Of a stretch of 64,000 nt of DNA, positions 42,787-53,984 are shown piece after piece (position 1 is the first letter of the stretch; every line of letters starts with the position of its first letter). The notes beneath the pieces are model-generated. The model did not search any database and was not told the DNA's origin. It worked only from the letters and a program-made list of their open reading frames with translations. Position numbers and translations under genes: made by a program. Source of the stretch: Allomyces arbusculus (lineage: Eukaryota; Blastocladiomycota; Blastocladiomycetes; Blastocladiales; Blastocladiaceae). The stretch lies in contig JADHYV010000054.1 of the NCBI GenBank assembly GCA_027604705.1, positions 1 to 64,000 of the forward strand, in the 5' to 3' direction.

Positions 42787-45317
42787 ATGACGCGCACCCA
42801 CCGCTCGTCGGCGCAGCAATTCGCTCTCCTGTTCCTGCTGGCGCTTGTCGCGACCCACGCCATCACCGTTGTGGATGCACGCATCAGCAAGGTGCCCACG
42901 ATCGCGTACAAGACGTTCAACAAGGACAAGATCCCGGAGCCGCTGGCTCAGTCGGCCGCTGCGACGGAAAGCGTCGGCAGCACCTCGGCTGACCCCAAGA
43001 CGGTCGCGACGACGTTCCTCACGACGCAGCTGCAGTTCCCGGCGTCCGAGTTTGTGATCAAGAACGTCGTTCCCGTGTCGAACGGCATGACGGCCGTCTA
43101 TGTGCGCCAGCTCGTGAATGGGCTCGAGGTCGTGAATGGCGACATCAACTTGAACATCAAGTGCGTTTTCTGGCTCTGATTTCCAGCGCCGTCGAGCAAA
43201 CCAAATTCGCAGAAAACTGACCAAAGCGCGCTTTCTCTTTCTTGGCTGGCAGGAACGGCAAGGTCGTGTCCTATGGCGACAGCTTCTACCGCGGCGCGCG
43301 CCCGTCCAAGCCCAACCTCAACAATCAAGAGTCGCTCGTCGCGGCCAAGACGCCCGACGCCGCGTTCAAGTCGCTCGCCAACTTTGTCGGCGCGCAGCCC
43401 GCGCGCGTCGAGGTCAAGGTCAACACGCAGGAGGGCGCGTCGAGCAAGGCCGGGCCGACCTACACGATCACATCGGACATTGCCGCATCCAAGGTGCCCG
43501 CCAAGTACTCGTACGTGCAGGACGGCAACAATCTCAAGCTCGTCTACTCGTACCAGCTCAGGATGGCCAACACCGACAGCTGGTACCACGGCCACGTGAA
43601 CGTGCAAACAGGCGCAATCGAAGCGCTCAACGACTGGGTCTCGGACGCGCGCTATACGGTGCTGCCTATCGGCACGCCCAACCCGGGGGCTGGCTCGTTT
43701 GTGGACGTGGACAGCGGGTCTGTCGTCAAATCGAACGCGTCGCCAAAGGGATGGCATGCCACCGACAGCGAGTCGTGGACCTACACACGTGGGGAGAATA
43801 CGTTCGTTTTGGCTCCGAACAACGTCGTCCCGTTTGGCTCGGGGAGCGACGGGCTCGATTTTACTGCGTGGGGCAAGCCCGACTTCAGCAAGAACGCCGA
43901 AACCTACACGATGCAGTCGGCCATCCAGCTCTTTTACGAGATCAACTACGCGCACGATCTGTCGTACCAGTACGGTTTCGACGAGGTGCGCCTGTTCCTG
44001 CTGTATTCTGGTTTGGCGATCGGCCCAGCTCTTGCGCCATGGATCCTACCGCCTACTGTGTACTCACGCCGCTCCATCATGGCGACCACTGCCTCTGACA
44101 TGCAAATTGCAACCGTCTCTCCCTTTTTGCACTATCTCCTACGTTATTAGGTGTCGGGCAACTTCCAAGTCGACAATTTTGGCAAGGGGGGTGTCGGGGG
44201 TGATGCTGTACTAGCCTACGCACAATCACCAGATGGTAAGAACAACGCGAACTTCGGAACGCCTCCCGACGGCCAGCAACCTGTCACGCGCCAGTACATT
44301 TTCACGAAGACGAAACCGTCGACCGACGCGGTTTATGAGCCGGCGATCCCGCTCCACGAGTACATGCACGGCATTTCGGACCGGCTCACGGGTGGGCCCG
44401 CCAACACCGACTGCCTGAGCAGTGTGCTGAGCAGTGGAATGAGCGAAGGTACGGCTTGCTAGCCATGGGTGGCAAAAGTGCACACCGATCCTCACTAATT
44501 CTGCTCGCGTCGACTTCATCAGGCTGGTCGGACGTGTTTGGACTAGTGGTTGGCGTCTTCCGATCCTGGTCCGACCCGAACTATCCGTACGTGATTGGCG
44601 ACTATGTGATGGGGACCCTCAAAGGTATGCGCCAGTACCCGTACTCGCCAGACATGTCGATCAACCCGTACAAGTTCTCGTCTCTGAAGACCATGACGGA
44701 ACCGCACATGTGCGTACCTTCTTTTCTCTGACTCTTCCCGGATTTGGTGTGCACGGTGACGCGAGTCCAGGAAATCACGCTCGAATTGCACGGTTCTATT
44801 GCTCAAGCAACCACTTCTCCACTCGTATTATAGGATTGGCGAGGTCTGGGCAACAGTCCTCGTCGAGGTCTACTTCAACTTTGTCCGTGCTTTCTTGTCC
44901 TGATGCCTGGAATGTTGCGATGTGGGGCAATTTGATCTTGAAACTGATGCCCGCACGCCGTTCTCTCCGCACACTAGGTCAAGAAGTACGGCTATGGCGA
45001 TCTCATGGCCGCCGATTTATCGAAGGGCAACAGCAAGTTCCTCAAGATTAGTACGTCGCACGCGCACCCACCCACTGTGCACCAAAACAAGCTCTGACTG
45101 ACCACCCACGCACGACTCCTAAGTGTTTGACGCCTTGAAGCTGCAGCCCTGCAATCCGCACCCGCTGCACGCGCGCAATGCCCTCTTGCAGGCCGATATC
45201 AACTTGGGCGGCGGCAACTACTGCGAAATCTTTGGGCCGTTCGCCAAGCGCGGGTTCGGGTGGGGCGCAAACGGCGATTTCATCGACAACTTTGAGCGCG
45301 GACCGTACTGCGGCTAA
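42787..45317 (+). CDS. Fungalysin 6, divergent M36 metallopeptidase, seven exons
   Basis: Exons 42787-43160, 43253-43985, 44151-44448, 44523-44709, 44834-44882, 44978-45050 and 45124-45317 code for 635 residues, all phases consistent. The signal peptide and propeptide are conserved ([34 protein letters not shown]). Zinc ligands are kept: HEYMH (His438, His442) and Glu468. The motif around Glu468 is changed from GMGEGW to GMSEGW, and several flanking positions differ from all paralogues (SDRLTGG for SNRLTGG or TNRLTGG; FNFVKKYG for NLVDKYG). Intron positions partly differ from fungalysins 5 and 7. It may be a diverged or weakly active enzyme. No stop or frame break was seen. Confidence 0.87.
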
Positions 45318-46441
45318 CTGGCGATTACAAGAGCCGTTCCGCTCGCGCGAGTAATGCGACGCTGTCGTGGCCCATGATTGATTATTGTAGTCGTCGTTTT
45401 TGCTGTTGATTTGCTGACAAGATGTTGTTGCTGATATCGTTTGACTATATCCACGGCGTCCAATGATCCATTCGCAGCATTCGCGATTTACTTCAGCCTT
45501 TCAGAGAGGATGGGCCTCGCGACCATTTTCTCCACATCAAACAAGTTCGTTTCGCGCTGCAATCGTAAACTTGAGCATGAGCATGAGCTCAAGAGGGCTA
45601 CTCTAACGCCTGAAATTTACTTCAAGCGCGCACTTAGCGCCCCGGACCGACAAAAATGCAACATAAGCATCAACTCGTACTCTCAGCATCATCATACAAT
45701 GGCAGTTTCGATGGTTGCTTCATTTCGCGTCGGTTTCCGCTCACAAACGGAAGAAATCCTTTGATATGCTGTCCGTCAATCAGAAACGGCTCTCGATGAA
45801 CTTAAATGTCAGGGTAACAGACTGTCACAATTTAACTCCGTCCTCTCATGTTTTGGTCTCGTGCACTGGTACCAACGCTGTAAGCATGGACGAAAAGCGG
45901 GCCGTGGCACAGTGTAGGGTATAGTGAAATGAAGTGGAAATGTTTAGTAAGCATCGCATTAGGGTCGTGGAGAGAGTGGAGAAGGCCAAAAAGATCGAGA
46001 GCATATATTTATGAGGTACCGCAGAATGGGAATCAAGACATGCCAGCAGCCGAAGCGATTAGCACGTGTGATCCCGTCTCTGCACACAGCGCGATTACTC
46101 AAACAGCTCGTTTGGGTGCGACGCCGGGACTTTGAGCAGATTAGCAGAGAGGGGTACGGTGTCGCAATGGCCAGTTTCTTGGTTCGCATGCTGGGCTGCG
46201 CGCAGTTCGTCAGATCGTGATCAACCAACTCTGCATTAAACATCAAGGTCGGCGATCACTGCCCATCGCGCTTTCATCCGATCCGCTACTCGTAATCAAT
46301 CAATGATCAATGCGCAAAACCAATGCGTGTATTCATTCAATGTGCGTCGTTTCTCTACTGTATCAAATAATCGCCAAAAAAGACCTACCAAACCCGGCTC
46401 GCGACCACTCGCACGCGTCAGCGACTCAGCACCACAACCGC
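45318..46441. other. Convergent intergenic region
   Basis: This lies between the 3' ends of fungalysin 6 (+) and fungalysin 7 (-). It is clearly AT-richer than the genes, and no gene was seen. Confidence 0.55.
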
Positions 46442-49012
46442 TTAGTTGTAGTAGCACCACGGGTCCCACCACGGGCACGGCTCCGGCTCCGGGTCGGGCG
46501 TGGGCGTGGGCGTCTTGGTCGGCGTAGGCTTGGCCGTGGTCGTCGGCGTGGCCGTCTTGGTCGGGGTCGCCGTCGACGTGGGCTTGATCGTGGTCGTGGG
46601 CGTCGAGCCCGAGCACTCAGCGGGCACGTCGAACGAGTCCTTGTAGCCCGACGTGGCCTTGGTACCGAGACCGCGCTTGGCGAAGCCCTTCCAGATCTCG
46701 CACTGGTTCTTGCCGCCAGTCAGGTTCTTGTCGGCCTGCAGGATCGCGTCGCGCGCGTTGATGAACGTCGGGTTGCAGGGCTGGAGCTTGAGACCGTCAA
46801 ACACTGCAGGCCGATGCGAGAGGGTGGTTAGCAGCTGTTTGGGTGTAGTGGAGGGTGAGGGCGAGGTTGAACGTACCGAGACGAAGGAAGAGCGTGTTGC
46901 CCTTGGACGCGTCGGCGGTCCAGATGTCGCCATAGCCGTACTTGTCGACCAAGTTCCAGTAGACCTCGAGCAAGAGCGACGCCCAAATCTCACCGGCCAT
47001 GTGCACCTCGTTCTAATGAGCAGGTGGAGGTGGCGCCAAGTCAGTTCCGCACTCCCAGTCCGCGACTCGGCCCGAAACAACAGGAAAAACGCACGTATTG
47101 CGACTTGGCAAGGTAGCTGTACAGGTTGGGGCACACCTTCAGGTCGCTACTGTAAGGGTACGTGCGAATCCCGTTCGCCTGGCCCATCACGTAGGCACCC
47201 ATGGGCAATTTCGTCGTCCGGGTAGTGTCGGCCTTCAACACGTTGGCCCACAGACCGAAAACATCGCCCCACCCTTCGCCCATACCGCCCGACTCGCCGT
47301 CGCCGAGGCAATCCGTGTTCGACGGCCCGCCGGTCAGACGGTTGGTGATGCCGTGCATGAACTCGTGGAACGGAATCGTCAAGTCGTAGACACCGTCGCG
47401 CGTCGGGTTCGTCTGCGTGAAGATGTACTGGTGCGTGACCGGCGCCTGGCCATCAGGCGGAGTTCCGAAGTCGGCATTGTCCGTAGCTGATCATCCGGGT
47501 CATTGTAACCATGGTTAGAAACGGAAGAGATAGAAAAATGAGATCCGAAGTCGGCTTCGTTGGTGCATACCCGACTTGTCCTGCGAATAGGCGTTCACGG
47601 CGTCATTCCCCTTGCCTCCCTTGTTAAAGTTCGACACCTAGAGCGTAAAAGATCGTTCTCTGTCAGTTTGTCTGTTTTCAGGCGCGGGGGAGGCCGGGGA
47701 GTGCGGGAATCAAGTGGAGATCACTCGGGTGGTCGCGCACCTGGAAGTTGCCCGACACCTCGTCAAAGCCGTACTGGTACGAGAGATCGTGCGCCGTGTT
47801 CAGCATGTAGAAGAGCTGCGCCGTAGCCGCGTTCGTGTAGGTCTCGGCGGCCTTGGTGAAGTCGGGCTTGTACTTGGTGAAGTCGAGCGCCGACCCGCCG
47901 TCTGGGCGAATGTTCTTGGACGCCGTCTTTGTGTTGGCCTGCAAACGCAAAAAGAAAAGAAGAAAACCGGGTGGTGAGCATCACCACTACCGTCAAGAAA
48001 CGAAAATGTGGAAAAAACGTACGATCGCGTTGATGTTGTTCCCGCGCGTGTCGGTGTACGACTGGGAACCGGTAGAGTGCCAACCTTGCGGCGACGCGTT
48101 CGATTTCACGGCCGTAGAGCTGTCGACGACGGTAATCGGGCCCTTGTCCGGGTTCTCCGTGCCGACCGGCAGAACCGAGTACTTGGCGTCAGCGACCCAG
48201 TCGTTGATCGCGTCGACGGCGCCCGTCTTGGCGTTGACGTGCGCGTGGTACCAGTTGGCCTCTTGCTTGACCTGGTACGAGTAGACAAGCTTCAAGTTGT
48301 TGCCGTCCTGCACGTAGGCCTGCTTGACGGGCACCGGCTGCACAGCCGCATCCGTGTCGATCACGTATTCCTTGGCGGGCGACGACGCGCCCTCCTTGGT
48401 CGTCTCCTTGACGTCCACCTTGGTCGGGTTCGACCCAATGAACGCGGCCAGCGACTTGAAGCCGTCGGCGGGCGTCTTGAGTGACTCGCCGGCCGACTCG
48501 AGCGTCGATGCCGGCTTGGCGGGGCGTGCACCGCGGTAGAACTTGTCGCCGTACGAGATGACCTGGCCGTTCCTGGTAATAAGGTGAAGAAGGGAGCGGG
48601 CGGGTCAGCGACTCTGAACTACCAAGCGACGCACACGGGGATCGCGCTGCAGTCCAACACCAAAAAGTAACACGCACTTGACGTTCACGTTGATGTCACC
48701 GTTGACGACCTCGAGGCCGTTGATGACCTGGCGCGCGTAGACGGCAAAGACGCCGTTTGACACAGGCACGATATCCTTGATGATGAACTCGTTCGACGGG
48801 AACTTGAGCTCCTTGGTCAAGAACGCGGTGACGGCAGCCTTGGGGTCGGTCGGGCCATCAGCCTCCTTGACGGGCACCGACGTCGTGTAGACGTTGTGCG
48901 CGATGGCGGGGAACTTGGTCTTGCGGTTGCCGGCCTCGACAAACGTGATCGCCTGCGTCGCGATCAACGCGAGCAGGAAGAGGATCGCGAACTTGCGCGC
49001 GGACGAGATCAT
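46442..49012 (-). CDS. Fungalysin 7, M36 metallopeptidase with Thr/Pro tail, seven exons
   Basis: Minus-strand exons 49012-48678, 48572-48023, 47938-47741, 47637-47571, 47486-47095, 47012-46877 and 46803-46442 code for 679 residues. The signal peptide is residues 1-27. The propeptide includes [14 protein letters not shown] and [20 protein letters not shown]. The catalytic site is HEFMH (His424, His428) with Glu454 in GMGEGWGD. After the usual family C-terminus (DVPAECSG) there is an extra 54-residue tail: a Thr/Pro/Lys repeat region followed by [17 protein letters not shown]. No other fungalysin in the window has this tail. Thr/Pro linkers in secreted fungal proteins are commonly O-glycosylated spacers. 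A TATA box lies 124 bp upstream. Confidence 0.92.
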
Positions 49013-49135
49013 GGTGGGAGGTCGGTCTATGCGTCGGTCTAGAGGCCCGACGCGAGGGTGGGGAGAGGATTTGGGCGAGACTGGGGTATTCCGGCCAGCG
49101 GATGATGGGTTGAAGATGGTCGCGGGCGGCCGGGC

Positions 49136-49143
49136 CTTTTATA
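49136..49143 (-). promoter_or_regulatory. TATA box of fungalysin 7
   Basis: TATAAAAG on the minus strand, 124 bp upstream of the ATG at 49012. Confidence 0.7.
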
Positions 49144-50308
49144 CTTGTGCTGGCCGGGACGGCCCCACGTCAAGCGCCGCGGTAACAAGTCTGATCGCGG
49201 CGCGTCACGCGTGCAAACGCACGGTTCGGTTGAGCCGCTGGCAGAGCTGGCAGGAAAAGCTTCGGTCATGACGCGAACGAGCTTGCATCGCGCCATCCGC
49301 CTGCCGGAGAACCACGCGCAAGACTCTGAAGTCGGCTGGCGCCTGTGTGTGCGCGCGTGCGGGAAAAACAGTTGGCCCTGCTCGAGACGGCCCGACGCGG
49401 GCAAGCTGAGAGCCTTGCGCGGTTGGGTGGTTTCCGGTCCTGTTCGGGGCACGCGGACATGTGGTCAGGCGCGCCGCCGGCCCGTTTCATGTCCAGTTCG
49501 GCAATTTCTCTCGCGTGCATCTTCATTCTGGACCGAAAGAGCCCGTGGTTCGGCTGTTGCAAGCTGCATGCCGATGCAGCCCACCCAGATGCCTCGCATT
49601 GTCTTTTCGATCATCCGGAAGCAACTGTGGTGTTGTTCATGAATTTTCCACGGCGTGCGTTGTGGCACTCAATCATGAACCCGAGCACCTCATGATCAAA
49701 AGCAATGGCGCGTGAACCTGACACCGACACACTCTTGGTTGTGCTGTGATGATAACTTGAGATTACCAAGCGTTCGCGAACAGAGCGCTGCCAAGCTGTT
49801 TCGACTCAGCAACGGCACGCGCTTACGCTTGCCGGGCCTGGTTTCATTGATCAGGAAGTTTTTGTGCGTCCTCCACCACGCGCTCACACTAAAATCTTGG
49901 CCACATTGGGCTCTGGCGCGCACCGTGCTGCGACCGTTATTACCAGACTGCGACTGCCGCCGTCATGACGGCGCGCGGATCGCGCGCTGGACAGGCTGCA
50001 CCGGGTCGCGAGGAACGAACCTCGTGTCACGTAACGCCTTCCCGACGACTCTGTCGTGCGGAAAAGTTGCTTCTGGCAACTTCACGAGCGCGTGTTGCGC
50101 GAACAACGCGCTCGCGGCCGCGTGATCGAAAGTAACGAAACATGAAACGCGATGCCCAGATGATTCTGAAACAAGTTGGGAGGGAGGTGCTTGGCCCGAA
50201 TGCACAAATCGGAGCGCGTGATGAGAACTCGGTTTTGCAGCTCTGGCGCCGCGTACGCACGCCGACCTTGGCGATCCCGGTGGCATCACCAGGTCGATCA
50301 CGAACGCA

Positions 50309-50388
50309 TTTGTGCTGCAGGTCGCACCTGCGTTGGCGCCCACCGCCGTTTGTGCTGCAGATCGCACTTGCGTTGGCGCCCACCGTGC
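50309..50388. repeat. 40-bp tandem duplication
   Basis: Two head-to-tail ~40-bp units beginning TTTGTGCTGCAG at 50309 and 50349, differing at a few bases; both contain GCGTTGGCGCCCACCG. A related GGCGCCAACG-type block occurs just beyond the second unit in inverted orientation (GTGCGCCAACGC). Confidence 0.8.
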
Positions 50389-51465
50389 GCCAACGCTGTG
50401 TATGACGCGCAACGCGTCGCGCTGGTGGTGCGCGCGTGCTGGACACAGCTCTCGTTCCCACCGTCGAGGATGAGTTGTGGACACAAGGGCAGTAGCAGCA
50501 GCGGCAGCAGCAGCAGCACAGCGGCGAGCAGCACAACGTTCCCACGCGACCGAACCTTCGCGCACACGCTGCGCACGGCCGTGACGCTCAATGATTCTCA
50601 CTGCAGCGCGCACGCTCACCGCTTTGTGCTGCGCACCGCAACTCACAGATGTCGCGCCACGAGCACACCGGCATATGAGACTGAAACGAGGGTTCGAGCT
50701 TTCCCGCGCACGCGTTTGGGGTGGACGATGCTCACCAATGCCCACGCAAGACTGTTTGTGCATACGCAAGCGCGCGGTTTGCCCGACGGACATGCGGTCG
50801 CGTTACGTGAAGTGAAACGGTCGGCGCAGGGATTTGATCGAGGTGCGGTGATGACGCGGCCATCGCGCGATGGGCCCGCGCGGGCACCGCTCCGATTAGG
50901 ACCGAGAGTCACAATCGCGCGCTAAGATGACTGACTGCGCGCGGAGGCCCCGTGCGGGGGTCCGGGCTGAGAGCTGTCGCCCTCCACGACCAGGCGCGTC
51001 AGGTCGAGCCCGACATCGCGGTGAACAATCAGCACGCACCCCTTTCTCCAGCGCAGGTGGGGAAGGGTCGCATCATGTCCCGCTGTGGATGCCATGACCT
51101 TAGAGCAATGAGGCACGTGGCGACCGCGACGTGCGAGGGCGACCACATCGCGCTGGTTCGGCGGGGCGTGCTCGGAGGACGCGGCCCACGAGCGGCACTT
51201 GGGTCCGAAACCCATGTGTCGGCGACAGTATGGTATGGGGACGTGCAGCGGATTGGCTGCCAGGCCGCACCGCGGCGCTCGAGGTGCCGGTTGCTTGCGC
51301 TGACGGATGCGTTGTGGGTCAGGACCAGGAGCAGGAACTGCTGTCGATGCGCTTCTCGCACACAGTCAGCACGACGACAGGTCCATCTCGTCCATGCAAT
51401 CAATCGCAAACCCGCGGCGCTCTATATACCTTGCAATTATCGACACGCCACCACCCACTCTCCAC

Positions 51466-53491
51466 CTAATGAAGCTCGCGCACGTACCCCCACGGCACCG
51501 CGGCCGCAATCTCTCTACTCGGGTCGGGCTTCGGGCACCGGTCGGTCCTGCCCGCGTCCGCGTCCACGTCGGGCACGATAGCGCGCACGGTCGCATAACT
51601 CATGGCCGGATTCCGCGAGGTCCACCAGTTGCAGACGGTCCTGCCGAGCCGGCCGGTCGGTTTCGACTCGCAGTACTTGCCGAACATGGTAAAATGGTGC
51701 GAGAATTCTTGCAGTTTCAGGTCGCTCGGGGACGCAAACGAGTGCTCGTCGAGGTGCCCAACGGGGTAGGCGTCAAAGACGGCGAAGCGGCAGTAGCCGA
51801 GGGCGCCTGGAGGAAGCGGGGAAAGAGCGGTGAGGATGGGTGCGAGCGGGTGGAGAACGGAGGTGGGGGTAGTACGTACCGCAGACGGGGTACCACGAGA
51901 TGTCAACGCCCCACGACGACGACGTGTCCCACTGTGGAGCGGAAAGGCCGAACGGTCAGCTCACGGTCGACAACGACAGAGTTATGGACGATGGTAACCG
52001 AGATGGCTGTAGTCGAGCGTACCGGAATGAGCTGCCACGCGCAGGTGTAGGCGCCGCGCGAAATCACTATGGATGGAAACACGATCGTGAGACCATGATC
52101 AACCGCCATGCCGCAGAAATCTCCACCGTACCTGGACCCATCATCTCCACAAAATTCGTGAAATGCCCGAGCGGCGACCCCTCGACGCGCTTCACGACCG
52201 TCCCCTGCATCCCGTGCTCGCCCTTGGACAAGCTCGGTTGCGCAAACTGAATGTTGTACTTGATCATGTTGCGCACAAACTCGGCAGGGTCCCAGCCCGG
52301 CTCAAGCTGCAAATCGTCATCGAACATCCATATCGACTCGTAGGCCATGGCGACCTCGGGCGGGATGAACCGCTTCGAGTACCAAAACTTGGACTGCCGC
52401 GCGGCGCGCACAGAGGTGACGTGCGCGTACCAGTCAAACTCGGTCCAGGTCGCGTTGTCCCAGTGGCAGATGATGAACGCAAAATTATCGAGCCCGAACC
52501 GACGGACCAGCGCGTCGACGTTGGATTTGGCGCCCGCGCCGGCGGTCAAGAGGACCAGGCCAAGTTTCCGCGGTGGGTCGAGTGGGGCCGAGAGCCCGTT
52601 GGCGGACGTGGGCCATTGCCGCCGCGCTTCGGCACCGGTTGATGGGGCGGATGGTGGCGGGACGGCTGGGATGACGGCGGGGACGGCACCGCCGTCCGCG
52701 AGCGACGGGTGCGGGACCGGGTCGAGGAAGGCGAGGCTCGCGTCGGCACGCGACCGCTGGAAAACAACCACTTCCTCATCACTCTGCAGTTGCGCGGCGA
52801 TGAGGTTCGGGTCGTGCAAGAACCACACGCGAATGCTGGCCACAGCAAGCATAAACGTGACGAGCGCAGCCACGACCAGGGGACAGAACCACACGGCGGG
52901 CTTGTTAGGTGCCCGTCGCGGTCCGTGGCCGTGGCCAATCAGCGTGAGCTCATCGTCGTCGTCCCCTTCAGCGTCGTGGTCTGACACGGTCGGGTCGGCA
53001 CCCTCAACGCCCATGGGTACGACCGTGGCCGCCGAGGGCGTGTTGCTGCTGGATGCTGGGCGGGACCCGTTGGGCGTCGTGCTTCGTGGCCGGCTGGACG
53101 CGTACGCGAGCAGCAGGTCGGTCGGGACCGCGACGACCGACGACCGGCGTCGCATGGGCGCGAATCCAGAGGGTGGAGTCGTGCCGAGCGCCGACGAGGA
53201 CCGACGTACGTGGCCATAGGGTCGTGCAGGCCGGTCGGTCGACGAGCGCGGCGCGCTCGACGAGGCGGGGGAGGGCCACTCGTCGGCGAGCGGGTGGAGT
53301 AGTGCCGGCACGTCGTGGTCGTTGTTGCTGATGCTGATTTCGGGGGCTAGTGGTGTGGCATCGTTTGCTGCAGGGACGAGTACGCCGTCCTGGTCCTCGG
53401 AGCCTCGGGTGCCATGGTCATGCTGGTGCTGCTCGTCGTCGCTGTTGGCCCCCCACGACCAGTCGTCGTCGGTGCTGGCGGGCGCATACAT
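51466..53491 (-). CDS. DUF707-family type II membrane protein
   Basis: Minus-strand exons 53491-52132, 52066-52023, 51931-51880 and 51806-51466 code for 598 residues. A ~215-residue disordered acidic N-terminus (cytoplasmic if type II) precedes one transmembrane helix (VWFCPLVVAALVTFMLAVAS) and a lumenal/extracellular domain. That domain has the DUF707 pattern: FAFIICHWDNATW, then SKFWYSKRFIPP, an acidic WMFDDDLQLEPGW resembling a glycosyltransferase DxD, then FAQPSLS, and after the first intron VISRGAYTCAWQLI and WGVDISWYPVCG. The small exons 2 and 3 (44 and 52 nt) were placed by phase and family pattern. The function of this family is not established; a Golgi glycan-modifying role is a guess. 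Confidence 0.8.
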
Positions 53492-53984
53492 GGCCGCGGC
53501 GGGTGCTTGGTGCAAGGTGCAGTCGTTGTGGTTGGTGATTGCAAGAAAGCGACTTGGGGAGAGGCGAGGCTTTGAGCAAAGGGATTGTCGAGGGTCACGA
53601 CCTTGACGCGCCCCGTCCGGTGCAAGAAATGGACGACACGCGCCGAGGCTCGAACCAAGGGCCTGCCGCATGCGCCCAAGAGCGAGCCGCGCCACAACGG
53701 CTCACGCCGCAGTCACGCGTTGGCTCACCGCAGAGTCGACCCGCCTCGTCGTTCCTTTCGTCCAGGTTCGTCCAGCTCTGATCACACATCATCGTCGATA
53801 ACCACTAGCGCGATCACGACGCTGTTCACGACGACCACGCCCTCCGCACCTTGGACCAACGCAGCGCGAGTTGCCGCAGTCGCTCCGCCACGCTCTCGAC
53901 CTGCGATCCAGCTCCAAGCGCGCTCCGATTTACGCGTCCCAGCCTCTACACCGCGCCCAACCTCGAAATTGAGCACGTTCCACC
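53492..53984. promoter_or_regulatory. Divergent promoter of DUF707 gene and CSE1
   Basis: About 490 bp lie between the two start codons. Pyrimidine-rich stretches near each ATG fit leader sequences. No TATA box was seen. Confidence 0.5.

Larger units (their letters stand above)
49013..51465. other. 2.45-kb gene-free segment with local repeats
   Basis: It starts with the fungalysin 7 promoter and ends at the 3' end of the DUF707 gene. It includes a 40-bp tandem duplication at 50309-50388 and an imperfect CAG-rich tract at about 50488-50536. Open frames (the longest 276 codons, minus strand) are low-complexity and lack domain motifs. Confidence 0.5.

Noticed and set aside
50488-50536. CAG-rich tract as a trinucleotide expansion
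   Set aside because: Imperfect and short, interrupted by CGG and CAC; not in a supported coding frame.
49963-50793. 276-codon minus-strand frame in the gene-free interval
   Set aside because: Includes the 40-bp tandem duplication and an Ala run from CAG-rich DNA. No motif, no convincing start context and no splice pattern.
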